From NCBI RefSeq assembly GCF_001465595.2, contig NZ_CP013481.2, positions 620,001 through 684,000 on the forward strand: a stretch of 64,000 nucleotides of DNA. Reading direction: 5' to 3'. The notes under the pieces were generated by a model. That model did no database searches, was not told where the DNA came from, and worked only from the letters and a program-made list of their open reading frames with translations. This stretch comes from Pandoraea apista. Lineage in GTDB: Bacteria > Pseudomonadota > Gammaproteobacteria > Burkholderiales > Burkholderiaceae. The number at the start of each line of letters is the position of its first letter. Position 1 is the stretch's first letter. The position numbers and the translations under genes are program-made. Below, piece after piece: positions 1 to 8,993 of this stretch.

Positions 1-363
1 ATGCCGAATTTGTCGCGGGCGGATCTCGCGCGGGCGCGGGCGGCGCTCGACGCCCTGGAGGCGGCGACAGAGCTTGCGGACATCGTGACACGCAACGCCG
101 CGTTTCACGGCATGCTCTACGCGAAGGCCGAGCGTCCCTACTTTCAGCGTGCTGTGGCAACGGCGAGACTGAACCTTGGGCGCTATCTGTTCCTCACTTG
201 GCAGAAGACGGGTAACGCGACGCGCTCGCATGAAGAGCATCGTGAGTTGCTGCGTTTGTGCGAGGCGGGTGACGATGCCGGCGCCGTTGCGTTGGTGCAA
301 GCGCACAACCGCGCGACAGGCGAGCAAATTGCACAGATCATTCGGGAAGGATGGGCGGCGTGA
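1..363 (+). CDS. GntR-family transcriptional regulator, C-terminal FCD domain (5' end outside window)
   Basis: The frame is open from the first base and ends with TGA at 361-363, so this is probably the C-terminal 120 residues of a longer protein and the ATG at position 1 is a coincidence. The helical pattern and residues such as the FH of AAFHGML (about residue 35) and SHEEHRELL (about residue 76) match the FCD ligand-binding domain of FadR-type GntR regulators, where His and Asp residues often bind a metal or an organic acid. The DNA-binding wHTH domain would lie upstream of the window. The ligand and target genes cannot be told from here. The downstream acetyltransferase overlaps the stop codon and is probably cotranscribed. 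Confidence 0.75.
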   Translation: MPNLSRADLARARAALDALEAATELADIVTRNAAFHGMLYAKAERPYFQRAVATARLNLGRYLFLTWQKTGNATRSHEEHRELLRLCEAGDDAGAVALVQAHNRATGEQIAQIIREGWAA

Positions 364-833
364 GCGAGTTCGGAACCTGTCATGCCGACGGCGGCGATTA
401 CGTTGTCGAGGCGCTGGCGGATGCGGATCGGCGTGCGGTTGCGAGACTCTATTACGAGGTGCGCGTCGCCACCATGACGTGGCTCGATCCGTCGACCTTT
501 GGCGAGAACGATTTCGCGTTGCATTCGGCGGGCGAAGAGGTGCTTGTCGCGAAATCGGACGATGGCAGCGTTCTGGGCTTCGTTTCGGTGTGGCGCGCCG
601 ACGAATTCATCCACATGCTCTATGTTCGCCAGTCTTCGCAAGGAAGTGGCGTTGGCGCGCGGCTACTGCAAGCGCTGCCCGGTTGGCCGGGGCGTCGCTA
701 CCGGCTGAAGTGCCTTGTCCGAAATACGCGCGCCAGCGCGTTTTACGCACGTCATGGCTTCCGTGTGACGGGGCATGGCGTGTCGGACGAGGGCGAATAC
801 GAGGAGATGACGTTTGCGGGGCCACGGAGCTGA
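360..833 (+). CDS. GNAT-family N-acetyltransferase
   Basis: A GNAT fold protein of about 157 residues. The acetyl-CoA binding motif A is visible as VRQSSQGSGVGARLL (R/Q-x-x-G-x-G/A), followed by the C-terminal NTRASAFYARHGFR motif typical of these enzymes, which transfer acetyl from acetyl-CoA to an amine. The substrate is unknown. The start is a choice between ATG at 351 and GTG at 360. The AAGG Shine-Dalgarno-like sequence at 347-350 touches the ATG but lies nine bases before the GTG, so I prefer the GTG, which also forms a GTGA overlap with the stop of the preceding regulator gene and suggests translational coupling. Confidence 0.8.
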   Translation: MSEFGTCHADGGDYVVEALADADRRAVARLYYEVRVATMTWLDPSTFGENDFALHSAGEEVLVAKSDDGSVLGFVSVWRADEFIHMLYVRQSSQGSGVGARLLQALPGWPGRRYRLKCLVRNTRASAFYARHGFRVTGHGVSDEGEYEEMTFAGPRS

Positions 834-862
834 AACCCTCGCATTTCCTGCGCTGAAAACAA

Positions 863-890
863 AACACCCCGGCGCGATGGCCGGGGTGTT
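863..890 (-). terminator. Rho-independent terminator of ychF
   Basis: An 11-bp perfect stem (863-873 with 880-890) around a 6-base loop. On the minus strand it is followed by a T-rich tract (TTTTGTTTTC), as expected for the end of ychF. It lies between convergent genes and may also stop transcription of the acetyltransferase. Confidence 0.8.
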
Positions 891-914
891 CGGGAATCCT
901 GCGAGACGGCAGCG

Positions 915-2009
915 TCAGACGTTGAACAGGAAGTTCATCACGTCGCCGTCATGCACGACGTATTCCTTGCCTTCGGCGCGCATTTTGCCGGCTTCCTTCG
1001 CGCCCTGTTCACCCTTGTACTGGATGTAGTCGTCGAAGGCGATGGTCTGCGCACGGATGAAGCCGCGCTCGAAGTCGGTGTGAATCACGCCGGCGGCTTG
1101 CGGAGCGGTGTCGCCCACATGGATCGTCCACGCGCGCACTTCCTTTACGCCTGCCGTGAAGTACGTTTGCAGGCCCAGCAGCTTGAAGCCCGCGCGAATC
1201 ACGCGATCCAGACCCGGTTCGTCCATGCCCATGTCGGCCAGGAATTCCGCCTTGTCGGCGTCTTCCATATCGGCAATTTCCGCCTCGATAGCGGCACATA
1301 CGGCAACCACCGGCGCATTCTCCGCTTCGGCGTACTTGCGCACGGCGTCCAGATGCGGGTTGTTCTCGAAGCCGTCGTCCTTCACGTTGGCAACGTACAT
1401 CGTCGGCTTGGCGGTGATCAGGCAGAACGGCTTGATGAGCGCCTGCTCGTCGTCCGAGAGCTTGAGCGAGCGCACCGGACGCGCTTCGTTAAGCACCGGT
1501 ACGACCTTCTCGAGCACGGCCACGAGCTTCGCCGCTTCCTTGTCGTTGCCCGACTTGGCGGCCTTCGAATAGCGTTGCAACGCTTTTTCGACGGTGCCCA
1601 GATCGGCCAGCGCCAGTTCGGTGTTGATGACCTCGATATCCGAAATCGGGTTCACCTTGCCGGCAACGTGGATGACGTTCTCGTCTTCGAAGCAGCGCAC
1701 GACGTGCGTAATGGCGTCGGTTTCACGGATGTTGGCGAGGAACTGGTTGCCCAGCCCTTCACCCTTCGATGCGCCTGCCACCAGACCGGCGATGTCCACG
1801 AATTCGACCGTTGCCGGCATGATGCGCTCGGGTTTGACGATCTCGGCCAGCTTGCCCAGTCGCGGGTCCGGCACTTCCACCACGCCGACGTTCGGCTCGA
1901 TGGTGCAGAACGGGTAGTTTTCGGCAGCGATGCCCGCTTTGGTCAGGGCGTTGAAAAGGGTCGACTTGCCGACGTTGGGCAAGCCGACGATGCCGCATTT
2001 GAGGCTCAT
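915..2009 (-). CDS. ychF: Redox-regulated ATPase / GTP-binding protein YchF
   Basis: A 364-residue Obg-family P-loop protein of the usual family length. The N-terminus carries the G1 loop GLPNVGKST (residues 9-17), followed by [17 protein letters not shown] (G3 region), and the C-terminus has the TGS domain ending in [10 protein letters not shown]. YchF (OLA1) hydrolyses ATP in preference to GTP, binds the ribosome and affects the oxidative stress response. The start ATG at 2007-2009 gives the canonical [14 protein letters not shown] start. The gene stands alone, with its own terminator. Confidence 0.97.
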   Translation of the reverse strand: MSLKCGIVGLPNVGKSTLFNALTKAGIAAENYPFCTIEPNVGVVEVPDPRLGKLAEIVKPERIMPATVEFVDIAGLVAGASKGEGLGNQFLANIRETDAITHVVRCFEDENVIHVAGKVNPISDIEVINTELALADLGTVEKALQRYSKAAKSGNDKEAAKLVAVLEKVVPVLNEARPVRSLKLSDDEQALIKPFCLITAKPTMYVANVKDDGFENNPHLDAVRKYAEAENAPVVAVCAAIEAEIADMEDADKAEFLADMGMDEPGLDRVIRAGFKLLGLQTYFTAGVKEVRAWTIHVGDTAPQAAGVIHTDFERGFIRAQTIAFDDYIQYKGEQGAKEAGKMRAEGKEYVVHDGDVMNFLFNV

Positions 2010-2172
2010 GCTAAATCCTGTCTAATCCGATATATGCGCCGTTGCATTCGCCGGTCGTTGCGTCGGTGATTGCGTCGCGGAAAGTCCGCTATTGTACCCG
2101 TTCTGCCTGCAACAACGCCCTTGGCCCAATGGCATCCGCCCATGCAGCGGTCCGGGCCTGCGGCCACTGCGC

Positions 2173-3036
2173 TCAACTCAGTTGCTTCGCGGAGAACGTG
2201 TCGCACTTGCGCACGTCGCCGTATTGCAGCCCCTGCCGCAGCCAGTACACCCGCTGAGCACTCGTACCGTGCGTGAACGACTCGGGCACCACGCGGCCCT
2301 GCGACTGCTGTTGCAACCGGTCGTCGCCGATGGCCGCAGCGGTTTTCAGGCCCTGCTCGATGTCGCCCGGCTCCAGCAACTGCTGATTCGCCTTCGCCGC
2401 GTTGTTCGCCCAGACACCGGCGAAGCAGTCGGCCTGCAACTCCAGCCGCACTGACAGCGCATTCGCCTGTGCTTCACTGGCGCGGCGGCGAACTTCGTCG
2501 AACTTCTCCGAAATGCCCAGCAGATTCTGGATGTGATGCCCCACTTCGTGCGCAATCACATACGCCTGAGCGAAGTCGCCGCCTGCACCGAAGCGCTGCT
2601 GCAACTCGTCGTAGAACGCCAGATCGATGTAGACCTTGCTGTCGCCCGGGCAGTAGAACGGCCCCATCGCCGTTTGTCCGGTGCCGCAGGCCGTAGGCGT
2701 CGCGCCCGAGAACAGCACCAGCTTCGGTGGCACGTACTGCCGGTTCAGTTGCTGCGGGAACACGGTGGTCCAGGTGCGCTCGATGTTACCGAGCACCTTG
2801 CGGGTGAACACAGTTTTCGGATCGTTGGCTGGCGCGGTGTTCGGCGCCGGCTGCGACTGTGTCTGCCCCTGAAGCATCTGCGAGCCTTGAATGATGACGC
2901 GCGGATCGATCCCGAAGAAGTACGACGCGGCCAGCGCGACGACAATCGTGCCGATGCCGATCGTGGTGCGTCCGCCGAAACCGCCGCCCCGCCGATCCTC
3001 GACGTTCTGGCTTTCGGATTCATTGTCGAGACGCAT
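2173..3036 (-). CDS. ypfJ: Neutral zinc metallopeptidase, YpfJ/KPN_02809 family
   Basis: 287 residues. The N-terminal part is basic and cytoplasmic (MRLDNESESQ), followed by one membrane segment at about residues 26-42, a Gln/Pro/Ala-rich linker and a periplasmic peptidase domain with the zinc motif HEVGH at residues 163-167. Four Cys (ACGTG and FYCPG among them) may form disulfides. The start at 3034-3036 is chosen because it gives the family's N-terminus; the frame continues upstream but with composition unlike this family. The substrate is unknown. It is monocistronic and divergent from the UbiH-family gene. Confidence 0.9.
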   Translation of the reverse strand: MRLDNESESQNVEDRRGGGFGGRTTIGIGTIVVALAASYFFGIDPRVIIQGSQMLQGQTQSQPAPNTAPANDPKTVFTRKVLGNIERTWTTVFPQQLNRQYVPPKLVLFSGATPTACGTGQTAMGPFYCPGDSKVYIDLAFYDELQQRFGAGGDFAQAYVIAHEVGHHIQNLLGISEKFDEVRRRASEAQANALSVRLELQADCFAGVWANNAAKANQQLLEPGDIEQGLKTAAAIGDDRLQQQSQGRVVPESFTHGTSAQRVYWLRQGLQYGDVRKCDTFSAKQLS

Positions 3037-3222
3037 AGGGGGCTCCGTGTCGGTAATCGATATGGGCGAAAGTATAGCGCCGGGGCGTGACGCGCGACGC
3101 TGCGTCGCAGGAGGTGCCGGGCGGCAGGCCGTCGCGGGCGCGGCAGGCGTGCGACAATACGCCATCTCGTTTTCTGAACCAGCCGGCTCGCGCGATTCAG
3201 GCGCTGGCGCTGCATTCGCCGC

Positions 3223-4422
3223 ATGTCTCAAACGCATACCTCCAGCCAAACGCACGATGTCATCGTGGTCGGTGGCGGTCTGGTCGGCAAGGCTGCCGCC
3301 CTGCTGCTCTCCCAGGCTCGCCTGTCCGTCGCACTGCTCGCCCAGCCGGCCGCTGCCGCACCGGGCGCGGGCGCTGCCGGCGGCGATCGGTGGGACGCCC
3401 GCATCTACTCGCTATCCTCCAGTTCGCAAACGCTGTTCGAGCGCATGCGCGTATGGCAAGCGGTCGATCCCGCGCGCGTGAATCCCGTCTATGACATGGA
3501 AGTCTTCGGCGACGAGCGCGGCAGTCTTCACTTCTCCGCGTATCAGGCGGCCGTGCCGCAACTGGCCTGGATCGCCGAGTCGTCGAATCTCGAGCGCGCA
3601 CTCGACGCCGCGCTTCGCTTTTCCCCGCAAGTGCAATGGCTCGACGCCCGCGCCGACGCGCTCGAAATCGATGCCGCCGCCGCTTCGGTGCGCCTGTCCG
3701 ACGGCAAGACGCTGCGCGCCTCGCTTGTGGTCGGCGCGGACGGCGCTCACTCATGGGTGCGCAGCACCGCCGGACTCGACGGCACCGTGCGTCCCTACGA
3801 ACAACTTGGCGTGGTGTGCAACTTCCGTGCGGAACGGGCCCATCGCGATACTGCGTTCCAATGGTTCCACGACGGCGAGATCATCGCGCTATTGCCGCTC
3901 CCCGATCAGCACGTCTCGCTGGTCTGGTCGGCCGCCAACGATCACGCGAAGCACTTGCTCGCGCTCGATCCGCAGGATCTGGCCGATCGCGTTGGTGCGT
4001 TTTCGAACGGTGAACTCGGCCGGCTCACGCCGGTCTCAGCGCGGGCTCAGGGCTTTCCGCTCGTGCTTGCGCAGGCCAAACGCCTGATCGCACCGCGCGT
4101 GGCGCTGGTCGGCGATGCGGCGCACGTGGTGCATCCGCTCGCCGGTCAAGGCATGAACCTCGGTCTGCGCGACGTGGCGGCGCTCGGCGATGCCCTTGCC
4201 GGGCGCGAGTCGTTCCGCGACTGCGGCGATGCCGCGGTATTGCGTCGCTACGAACGTGCCCGCAAGGAGGATATCGGCAGCATGGCGTTCACGACAGACG
4301 GCTTGCACAAGTTGTTCTCGACGAGCAGCCCGCTTGCGAAGTTCGTTCGCAATGCCGGGCTGGACAGTGTGAACATGCTGCCCTTCGTCAAAAAATTCCT
4401 GATCGGCCGCGCCCTGGGCTGA
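3223..4422 (+). CDS. UbiH/UbiF/VisC/COQ6-family FAD-dependent hydroxylase
   Basis: 399 residues, the usual size of the family of flavin monooxygenases that hydroxylate the ubiquinone ring. The Rossmann FAD motif is VVGGGLVG (residues 15-22), the DG motif VVGADGAHSWVR lies near residue 180, and the second FAD motif GDAAH is at residues 297-301 followed by HPLAGQGMNLGLRD. A long Ala/Gly-rich insert (residues about 42-53) follows the first strand. Which ring position it acts on cannot be told from sequence. It is followed by dsbC after 86 bases. The ATG at 3223 gives the expected N-terminus. Confidence 0.9.
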   Translation: MSQTHTSSQTHDVIVVGGGLVGKAAALLLSQARLSVALLAQPAAAAPGAGAAGGDRWDARIYSLSSSSQTLFERMRVWQAVDPARVNPVYDMEVFGDERGSLHFSAYQAAVPQLAWIAESSNLERALDAALRFSPQVQWLDARADALEIDAAAASVRLSDGKTLRASLVVGADGAHSWVRSTAGLDGTVRPYEQLGVVCNFRAERAHRDTAFQWFHDGEIIALLPLPDQHVSLVWSAANDHAKHLLALDPQDLADRVGAFSNGELGRLTPVSARAQGFPLVLAQAKRLIAPRVALVGDAAHVVHPLAGQGMNLGLRDVAALGDALAGRESFRDCGDAAVLRRYERARKEDIGSMAFTTDGLHKLFSTSSPLAKFVRNAGLDSVNMLPFVKKFLIGRALG

Positions 4423-4508
4423 CCCTTTGGGCGTCAATGCCGGCGATTCCGACGACCACCGGAATCGCCACACGCGCCGCTTGCTTGATACATTTCTGGA
4501 GATATTCG

Positions 4509-5273
4509 ATGTTGCAACGTTATCGCGCCTCGGCGCTCGCAGCGTTCGGTCTGGCGGCAGTCTGCGCCGCAACGCTTACGACGTCGGCGGTTGCGCAGAA
4601 CAAGTCCGATGCGTCGCTTGACCGGGTGAAAGCCGCCGTGCAGAAAACGCTTGGCGCAGATGCCCCCATCAAGTCGGTGGCGCGCACGCCGATTCCCGGG
4701 CTCTATGAAGTGTCCATCGGCGGCGAGATCATGTATGCCGACGAGAAGGCGCAGTACGTGATTCTTGGCGGCAACCTCGTCGATACGAAAACGCGTCAGA
4801 ACCTGACCGAAGCGCGTCAGTCGGAGTTGAACAAGGTCGACTTCGCCAAGCTGCCGCTGGATCGCGCCATCAAGTACGTGAAGGGCAACGGCAGCCGCAA
4901 GATCGCTGTCTTCTCCGACCCGAACTGCCCGTATTGCAAGCGCTTCGAAGACTCGCTCAAGAACTCGAAGCTCGACAACGTCACCGTCTACACCTTCCTG
5001 TACCCGGTGCTCGGCCCGGATTCGGACGCCAAGTCGAAGGCGATCTGGTGTGCCTCCGAACCGCTCAAGGCGTGGCACGACTGGATGCTCGACAAGAAGG
5101 CGCCCCCGACGCCCACCGCCAAGTGCGACGACGGTGCGGTCAGGCAGAACGTGGCGCTCGGCCGCCAGTACAACGTAACGGGCACGCCGACGATCATTCT
5201 GTCCGACGGCCGCCGCTTGCCGGGCGCCGTGCCTGCCGACGAACTGGAAAAGGCGCTCGCGACGGTCAAGTAA
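4509..5273 (+). CDS. dsbC: Thiol:disulfide interchange protein DsbC (periplasmic disulfide isomerase)
   Basis: 254 residues. It has a Sec signal peptide ending near AVAQ (residues 27-30), an N-terminal dimerisation domain (GGEIMYADEK), and a thioredoxin domain with the redox motif CPYC at residues 140-143 and the cis-Pro loop TGTPTIILSDG. DsbC isomerises wrong disulfides in the periplasm and is kept reduced by DsbD, a homologue of which is encoded at 19,098-20,927. The ATG at 4509 is preceded by CTGGAG. The upstream in-frame extension lacks signal peptide character. Confidence 0.95.
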   Translation: MLQRYRASALAAFGLAAVCAATLTTSAVAQNKSDASLDRVKAAVQKTLGADAPIKSVARTPIPGLYEVSIGGEIMYADEKAQYVILGGNLVDTKTRQNLTEARQSELNKVDFAKLPLDRAIKYVKGNGSRKIAVFSDPNCPYCKRFEDSLKNSKLDNVTVYTFLYPVLGPDSDAKSKAIWCASEPLKAWHDWMLDKKAPPTPTAKCDDGAVRQNVALGRQYNVTGTPTIILSDGRRLPGAVPADELEKALATVK

Positions 5274-5321
5274 CTGTCTGCCGAACGCCTGTTTCTCCCG
5301 AAAACAAGAAGCCGCCACGTC

Positions 5322-7136
5322 ATGAAAGCCACGTCAGCCTTGCCTGCGATCCGTTACGCGATCGTTCCGAAGTCGCCTGCCGCCCACCTGTTCGAAGTGA
5401 CCGTCACGGTTTCGAATCCTGCCCCCGAAGGGCAGCGTTTTACGCTGCCCGCGTGGATTCCGGGCAGCTATATGGTGCGCGAGTTCGCTCGCAATATCGT
5501 GACGATCGGCGCCACCTGCCGTGGCCGCAAGGTCGCGCTCGACAAGCTCGACAAGCACACGTGGCAGGCGGCGCCGTGCAAGGGCACGTTGATCGTGACC
5601 TATGAAGTGTATGCATGGGACTTGTCGGTGCGCGCGGCGCATCTCGACGATACGCACGGCTTCTTCAACGGCACGAGCGTGTTCCTGCGCGTGGAGGGTC
5701 AGGAGCAGGCGCCCTGCGAGGTCGACGTGCTGCGCCCGCGTGGCGCGGCTTACAAGGCGTGGCGCGTCGCAACCGCGCTCGAACCGGCCCAGGGCACCGC
5801 TGCGCTCGACTTTGGCCGCTATCTGGCGGTCGATTACGACGAACTGATCGACTCGCCGGTCGAGATGGGCGCGTTTGTGCACGGTACGTTCAAGGCCTGT
5901 GGCGTAACGCACGAAGTCGCCATCACCGGGCCCGTGCCGAACCTCGACCTGGATCGGTTGCTGCGCGACATGAAGAAGATCTGCGAGGCGCAGATTCGTC
6001 TGTTCGAGCCGGGCGCCAGTTCGCGTTCGCGCGTGCCGATGTCGCGCTATGTCTTCTTGCTGATGACGGTCGGCGAGGGTTACGGCGGTCTGGAGCACCG
6101 TGCCTCCACGGCTTTGCTCGCGAGTCGCAACGATCTGCCTGTGCAGGGGCAGACGAACATGAGCGACGCCTATCGCGGCTTCCTCGGTCTGGTGAGCCAT
6201 GAGTACTTCCATACGTGGAACGTCAAGCGCATCAAGCCGGCGGTGTTCGCGCCGTACACGCTCGATCAGGAGAACTACACACGCCTGCTGTGGCTGTTCG
6301 AAGGCTTCACGTCGTATTACGACGATCTGATGCTGGTTCGCAGCGGCGTGATTGCGCCTGCCGCGTATTACGACCTCGTCGCCAAGACGGTAGCCAACGT
6401 GTTGCGTGGCAGCGGGCGTTTCAAGCAAACCGTGGCCGAGAGTTCGTTCGATGCGTGGACGAAGTACTACCGTCAGGATGAAAACGCACCGAACGCGATC
6501 GTCAGCTATTACACGAAGGGCTCGCTCGTTGCGCTCGCTCTCGATTTGACGATCCGCTCGCGTACTCGTGGCCAGAAGTCGCTCGACGACGTTATGCGTG
6601 CGCTCTGGCAACGTTATGGCCGCGACTTCTATCGCGGCTCGCCCGTGGGTATCGACGAAGACGCGGTGCAGCCGTTCTTCGAAGAGGTTTCCGGGCTCGA
6701 TCTGTCGGAGTTTTTCGCCACGGCGATCAACGGCACGCGCGATCTGCCGCTCGCAACGCTGCTTGAGCGCGTGGGCCTCACACTGTCGCCGGTGACGCCG
6801 GAGAACGGCCGTCCTGCGCTCGGCGCGAAGACGGCCAAGCGCGGCGACGATCTCACGCTGACGCAGGTGCTCGATGGTGGCGCAGCGCAAGCCGCCGGTC
6901 TGTCGGCGGGCGACGCGCTCGTGGCCATCGACGGGCTGCGCGTGACGCCGGGCAACATCGACAAGTTACTGGAGCGCTATCGTCCCGGCGACCGGGTGAC
7001 GGTCCACGCTTTCCGTCGCGACGAACTGCGCGAGACGGCACTCACGCTCGATGCGCCGGAGATCTCGCAGTACCGCATTGCCGAGACCAAAGATCGCGCC
7101 GCCGCACAGCGTCGCGCGAAGTGGCTGTCGGCCTGA
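5322..7136 (+). CDS. M61 glycyl-aminopeptidase-like metallopeptidase with C-terminal PDZ domain
   Basis: 604 residues. A beta-rich N-terminal domain is followed by a thermolysin-like catalytic domain with GEGYGGLEHR (251-260), zinc motif HEYFH at 293-297 and the downstream Glu in LWLFEGFTSYYDD, then a PDZ domain near residues 500-590 (LDGGAAQAAGLSAGDALVAIDG). M61 enzymes release N-terminal Gly and Ala from peptides. No signal peptide is evident, so it may act in the cytoplasm. It lies 48 bases after dsbC on the same strand and may be cotranscribed. Confidence 0.93.
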   Translation: MKATSALPAIRYAIVPKSPAAHLFEVTVTVSNPAPEGQRFTLPAWIPGSYMVREFARNIVTIGATCRGRKVALDKLDKHTWQAAPCKGTLIVTYEVYAWDLSVRAAHLDDTHGFFNGTSVFLRVEGQEQAPCEVDVLRPRGAAYKAWRVATALEPAQGTAALDFGRYLAVDYDELIDSPVEMGAFVHGTFKACGVTHEVAITGPVPNLDLDRLLRDMKKICEAQIRLFEPGASSRSRVPMSRYVFLLMTVGEGYGGLEHRASTALLASRNDLPVQGQTNMSDAYRGFLGLVSHEYFHTWNVKRIKPAVFAPYTLDQENYTRLLWLFEGFTSYYDDLMLVRSGVIAPAAYYDLVAKTVANVLRGSGRFKQTVAESSFDAWTKYYRQDENAPNAIVSYYTKGSLVALALDLTIRSRTRGQKSLDDVMRALWQRYGRDFYRGSPVGIDEDAVQPFFEEVSGLDLSEFFATAINGTRDLPLATLLERVGLTLSPVTPENGRPALGAKTAKRGDDLTLTQVLDGGAAQAAGLSAGDALVAIDGLRVTPGNIDKLLERYRPGDRVTVHAFRRDELRETALTLDAPEISQYRIAETKDRAAAQRRAKWLSA

Positions 7137-7176
7137 CGCGTCTTACCGCTTCGCGCCCGGCCGGTGTGCGCGGCGC

Positions 7177-8115
7177 TTAACCTTCTGCCGGACCCGGCAC
7201 CGCCGGGTCGCGGTTCTCTTCCGGACAGGATCTGGCAACCGCGAGCATGTGCTCGATGAATACCTGTGTCTTGCGCGGCAGGAAGCGCCGGGAGGGCGTG
7301 ACCAGATGCACCGGACTTTCGGGCAGCGACCACGCCGGCAGCACCTTCACGAGACGTCCTGTGCGCAGGGCGTCGTCCGCCAGAATATCCGTGAGCGCCG
7401 CGATGCCGCTGCCTGCAAGCGCCATCTCCTTGACCATGCCCATGCTATTGACCTGAATCGCTCCGTGCATGGTGATGTCCACACGCTGACGGCCCTTGTG
7501 CAGCGTGTCCGAGTTGAACAGGCGACGCGCGCCTTGCAGGATCACGAAGCGATGTCCCGCGAGTTCGTCGGGCGTGGCGGGCAGTCCCGTCGCGCTCAGA
7601 TACAGCGGGCTTGCATACAGGCTGCGTGTGAGTTTGAGCAGCGGCCGCGCCACGAGTGTGGAGTCGGAGAGTTGTCCGGCCCGGATGGCAACGTCGACAC
7701 GCTCGGCAATCAGATCGACCTGCCGCGAACTCAGATCGACATCTACCGTGATCTCGGGATAGGCAGCGCAGAACGTGGCAAGGGGCACTGCCAGCCACTG
7801 TGCGGCAAAGTCGCCCGGCGCGGTGATGCGCAGACGTCCACGCGGCTTGCTCGACAACTGTGAGGCAAAGTCGCGCGTCTCTTCCACTTCTTCGAGAATC
7901 GGCAGGCAACGCTCGTAATACGCCTCGCCCACTTCGGTCAGCTCGAGGCGTCGCGTGGTCTTGTGCAACAGCTTCGTGCCCAGCCGCGCTTCGAGTCGAG
8001 ACAGACGCCGGCTCACCGTCGCCTTGGGCAGATCGAGCCGCTCGCCCGCGCGCGTAATGCTGCCCGAGCGCACGACCTCCGCGAAGATCAGCATGTCATT
8101 CAGATCGTCAATCAT
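7177..8115 (-). CDS. LysR-family transcriptional regulator
   Basis: 312 residues. The N-terminal helix-turn-helix (MLIFAEVVRSGSITRAGERLDLPKATVSRRLSRLE split over residues 8-42) and C-terminal substrate-binding domain (RGRLRITAPGDFA onward) are those of the CrgA/DsdC-like LTTR subgroup. The start at 8113-8115 has GAGGAGC upstream at proper spacing; a longer in-frame start would give an atypical N-terminus. It is divergent from azoR with 238 bases between, which is the usual layout for a LysR protein that controls its neighbour. The inducer is unknown. Confidence 0.92.
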   Translation of the reverse strand: MIDDLNDMLIFAEVVRSGSITRAGERLDLPKATVSRRLSRLEARLGTKLLHKTTRRLELTEVGEAYYERCLPILEEVEETRDFASQLSSKPRGRLRITAPGDFAAQWLAVPLATFCAAYPEITVDVDLSSRQVDLIAERVDVAIRAGQLSDSTLVARPLLKLTRSLYASPLYLSATGLPATPDELAGHRFVILQGARRLFNSDTLHKGRQRVDITMHGAIQVNSMGMVKEMALAGSGIAALTDILADDALRTGRLVKVLPAWSLPESPVHLVTPSRRFLPRKTQVFIEHMLAVARSCPEENRDPAVPGPAEG

Positions 8116-8194
8116 CGCGAGTGCTCCTCGGTGACGCAGGGCGTCCGGCATGGACAGCCGCACCGAACATTGGCGGAAAGTGGGTCGAATTACA

Positions 8195-8214
8195 TTGTTC
8201 CAAAAAGGGAACAA
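8195..8214. promoter_or_regulatory. Inverted repeat, candidate LysR operator between regulator and azoR
   Basis: A perfect 7-bp inverted repeat, TTGTTCC at 8195-8201 and GGAACAA at 8208-8214, with a 6-base A-rich spacer. It lies in the divergent intergenic region, about 140 bases before azoR. Position and symmetry suit an LTTR recognition site; binding is inferred. Confidence 0.5.
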
Positions 8215-8353
8215 ACAATTCGATTTTACCGGCTTGTTTCATTTTTAGGGGTAACTACAATTCATCCCAAGCCGACGCACAATTCAAGGCACTCCCGAGA
8301 ACGGGGTCCGGTGCGCACGGATTATCGAACCCCCAGGCTCAGGAGCCACTGAA

Positions 8354-8953
8354 ATGACCACGATTCTGCAAATCAATTCCGCCGCCCGTTCGCAAGGCGC
8401 CAATTCGACCACCCTCGCCAATGAAACGGTTGCGCAACTGGTCGCGAAAAACCCCGGTGCCAAGGTTGTCGTGCGTGACCTGCTGGCCGACGGTGTGCCG
8501 CATCTGGACGAAGCGGTGATCGGTGCGTTCTTCACGCCGGAAGACCAGCGCTCGGCTGAACAGAAAGCCATCATTGCCCGCAGCGACGAGTTGATCGCCG
8601 AAATTCAGGCCGCCGACTATGTTGTTTTCGGCGTGCCGCTGTACAACTTCCAGGTGCCGACGCAACTGAAGTCGTACTTCGACTGGATCGCCCGTGCCCG
8701 TGTGACGTTCCGCTACCGCGAAGACGGCAGCGTGGAAGGCCTGATTCAGGGCAAGAAGGTGATCGTGGCGTTTGCACGCGGCGGCAACTACAAGGACACG
8801 CCGGCTGACAGCCAGACCCCGTACATCAAGACGATTCTCGGCTTCCTCGGCATGACGGACGTGACGTTCATCTTTGCCGAAGGTTTGGCACGCGGTCCGG
8901 AATCGGCGGCTGCGGCTTTCGCGAACGCTCGCGAAGCCATCGCTGCGCTGTAA
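8354..8953 (+). CDS. azoR: FMN-dependent NADH:quinone oxidoreductase / azoreductase AzoR
   Basis: 199 residues with the flavodoxin-like fold. FMN-binding segments are [11 protein letters not shown] (about residues 9-19), [20 protein letters not shown] (about 97-115) and the ARGGNY loop (about 139-144). AzoR reduces quinones and azo compounds by two-electron transfer from NADH, which protects against quinone stress. AGGAG precedes the ATG. It is divergent from a LysR regulator that probably controls it and is followed by a pirin gene 40 bases downstream, and pirins are also linked to redox-active phenolics. Confidence 0.93.
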   Translation: MTTILQINSAARSQGANSTTLANETVAQLVAKNPGAKVVVRDLLADGVPHLDEAVIGAFFTPEDQRSAEQKAIIARSDELIAEIQAADYVVFGVPLYNFQVPTQLKSYFDWIARARVTFRYREDGSVEGLIQGKKVIVAFARGGNYKDTPADSQTPYIKTILGFLGMTDVTFIFAEGLARGPESAAAAFANAREAIAAL

Positions 8954-8993
8954 GCCCCGGGTATCGCGGTTCTCCCGCACGCGCAGGCCCCCA

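Noticed and set aside
951..2069. Long open frame antisense to ychF (and similar frames opposite trpE, paaN, coq7 and the M61 gene)
   Set aside because: High GC in third positions lowers stop frequency on the opposite strand; the frames have His/Arg/Leu-rich composition and no recognisable domain.
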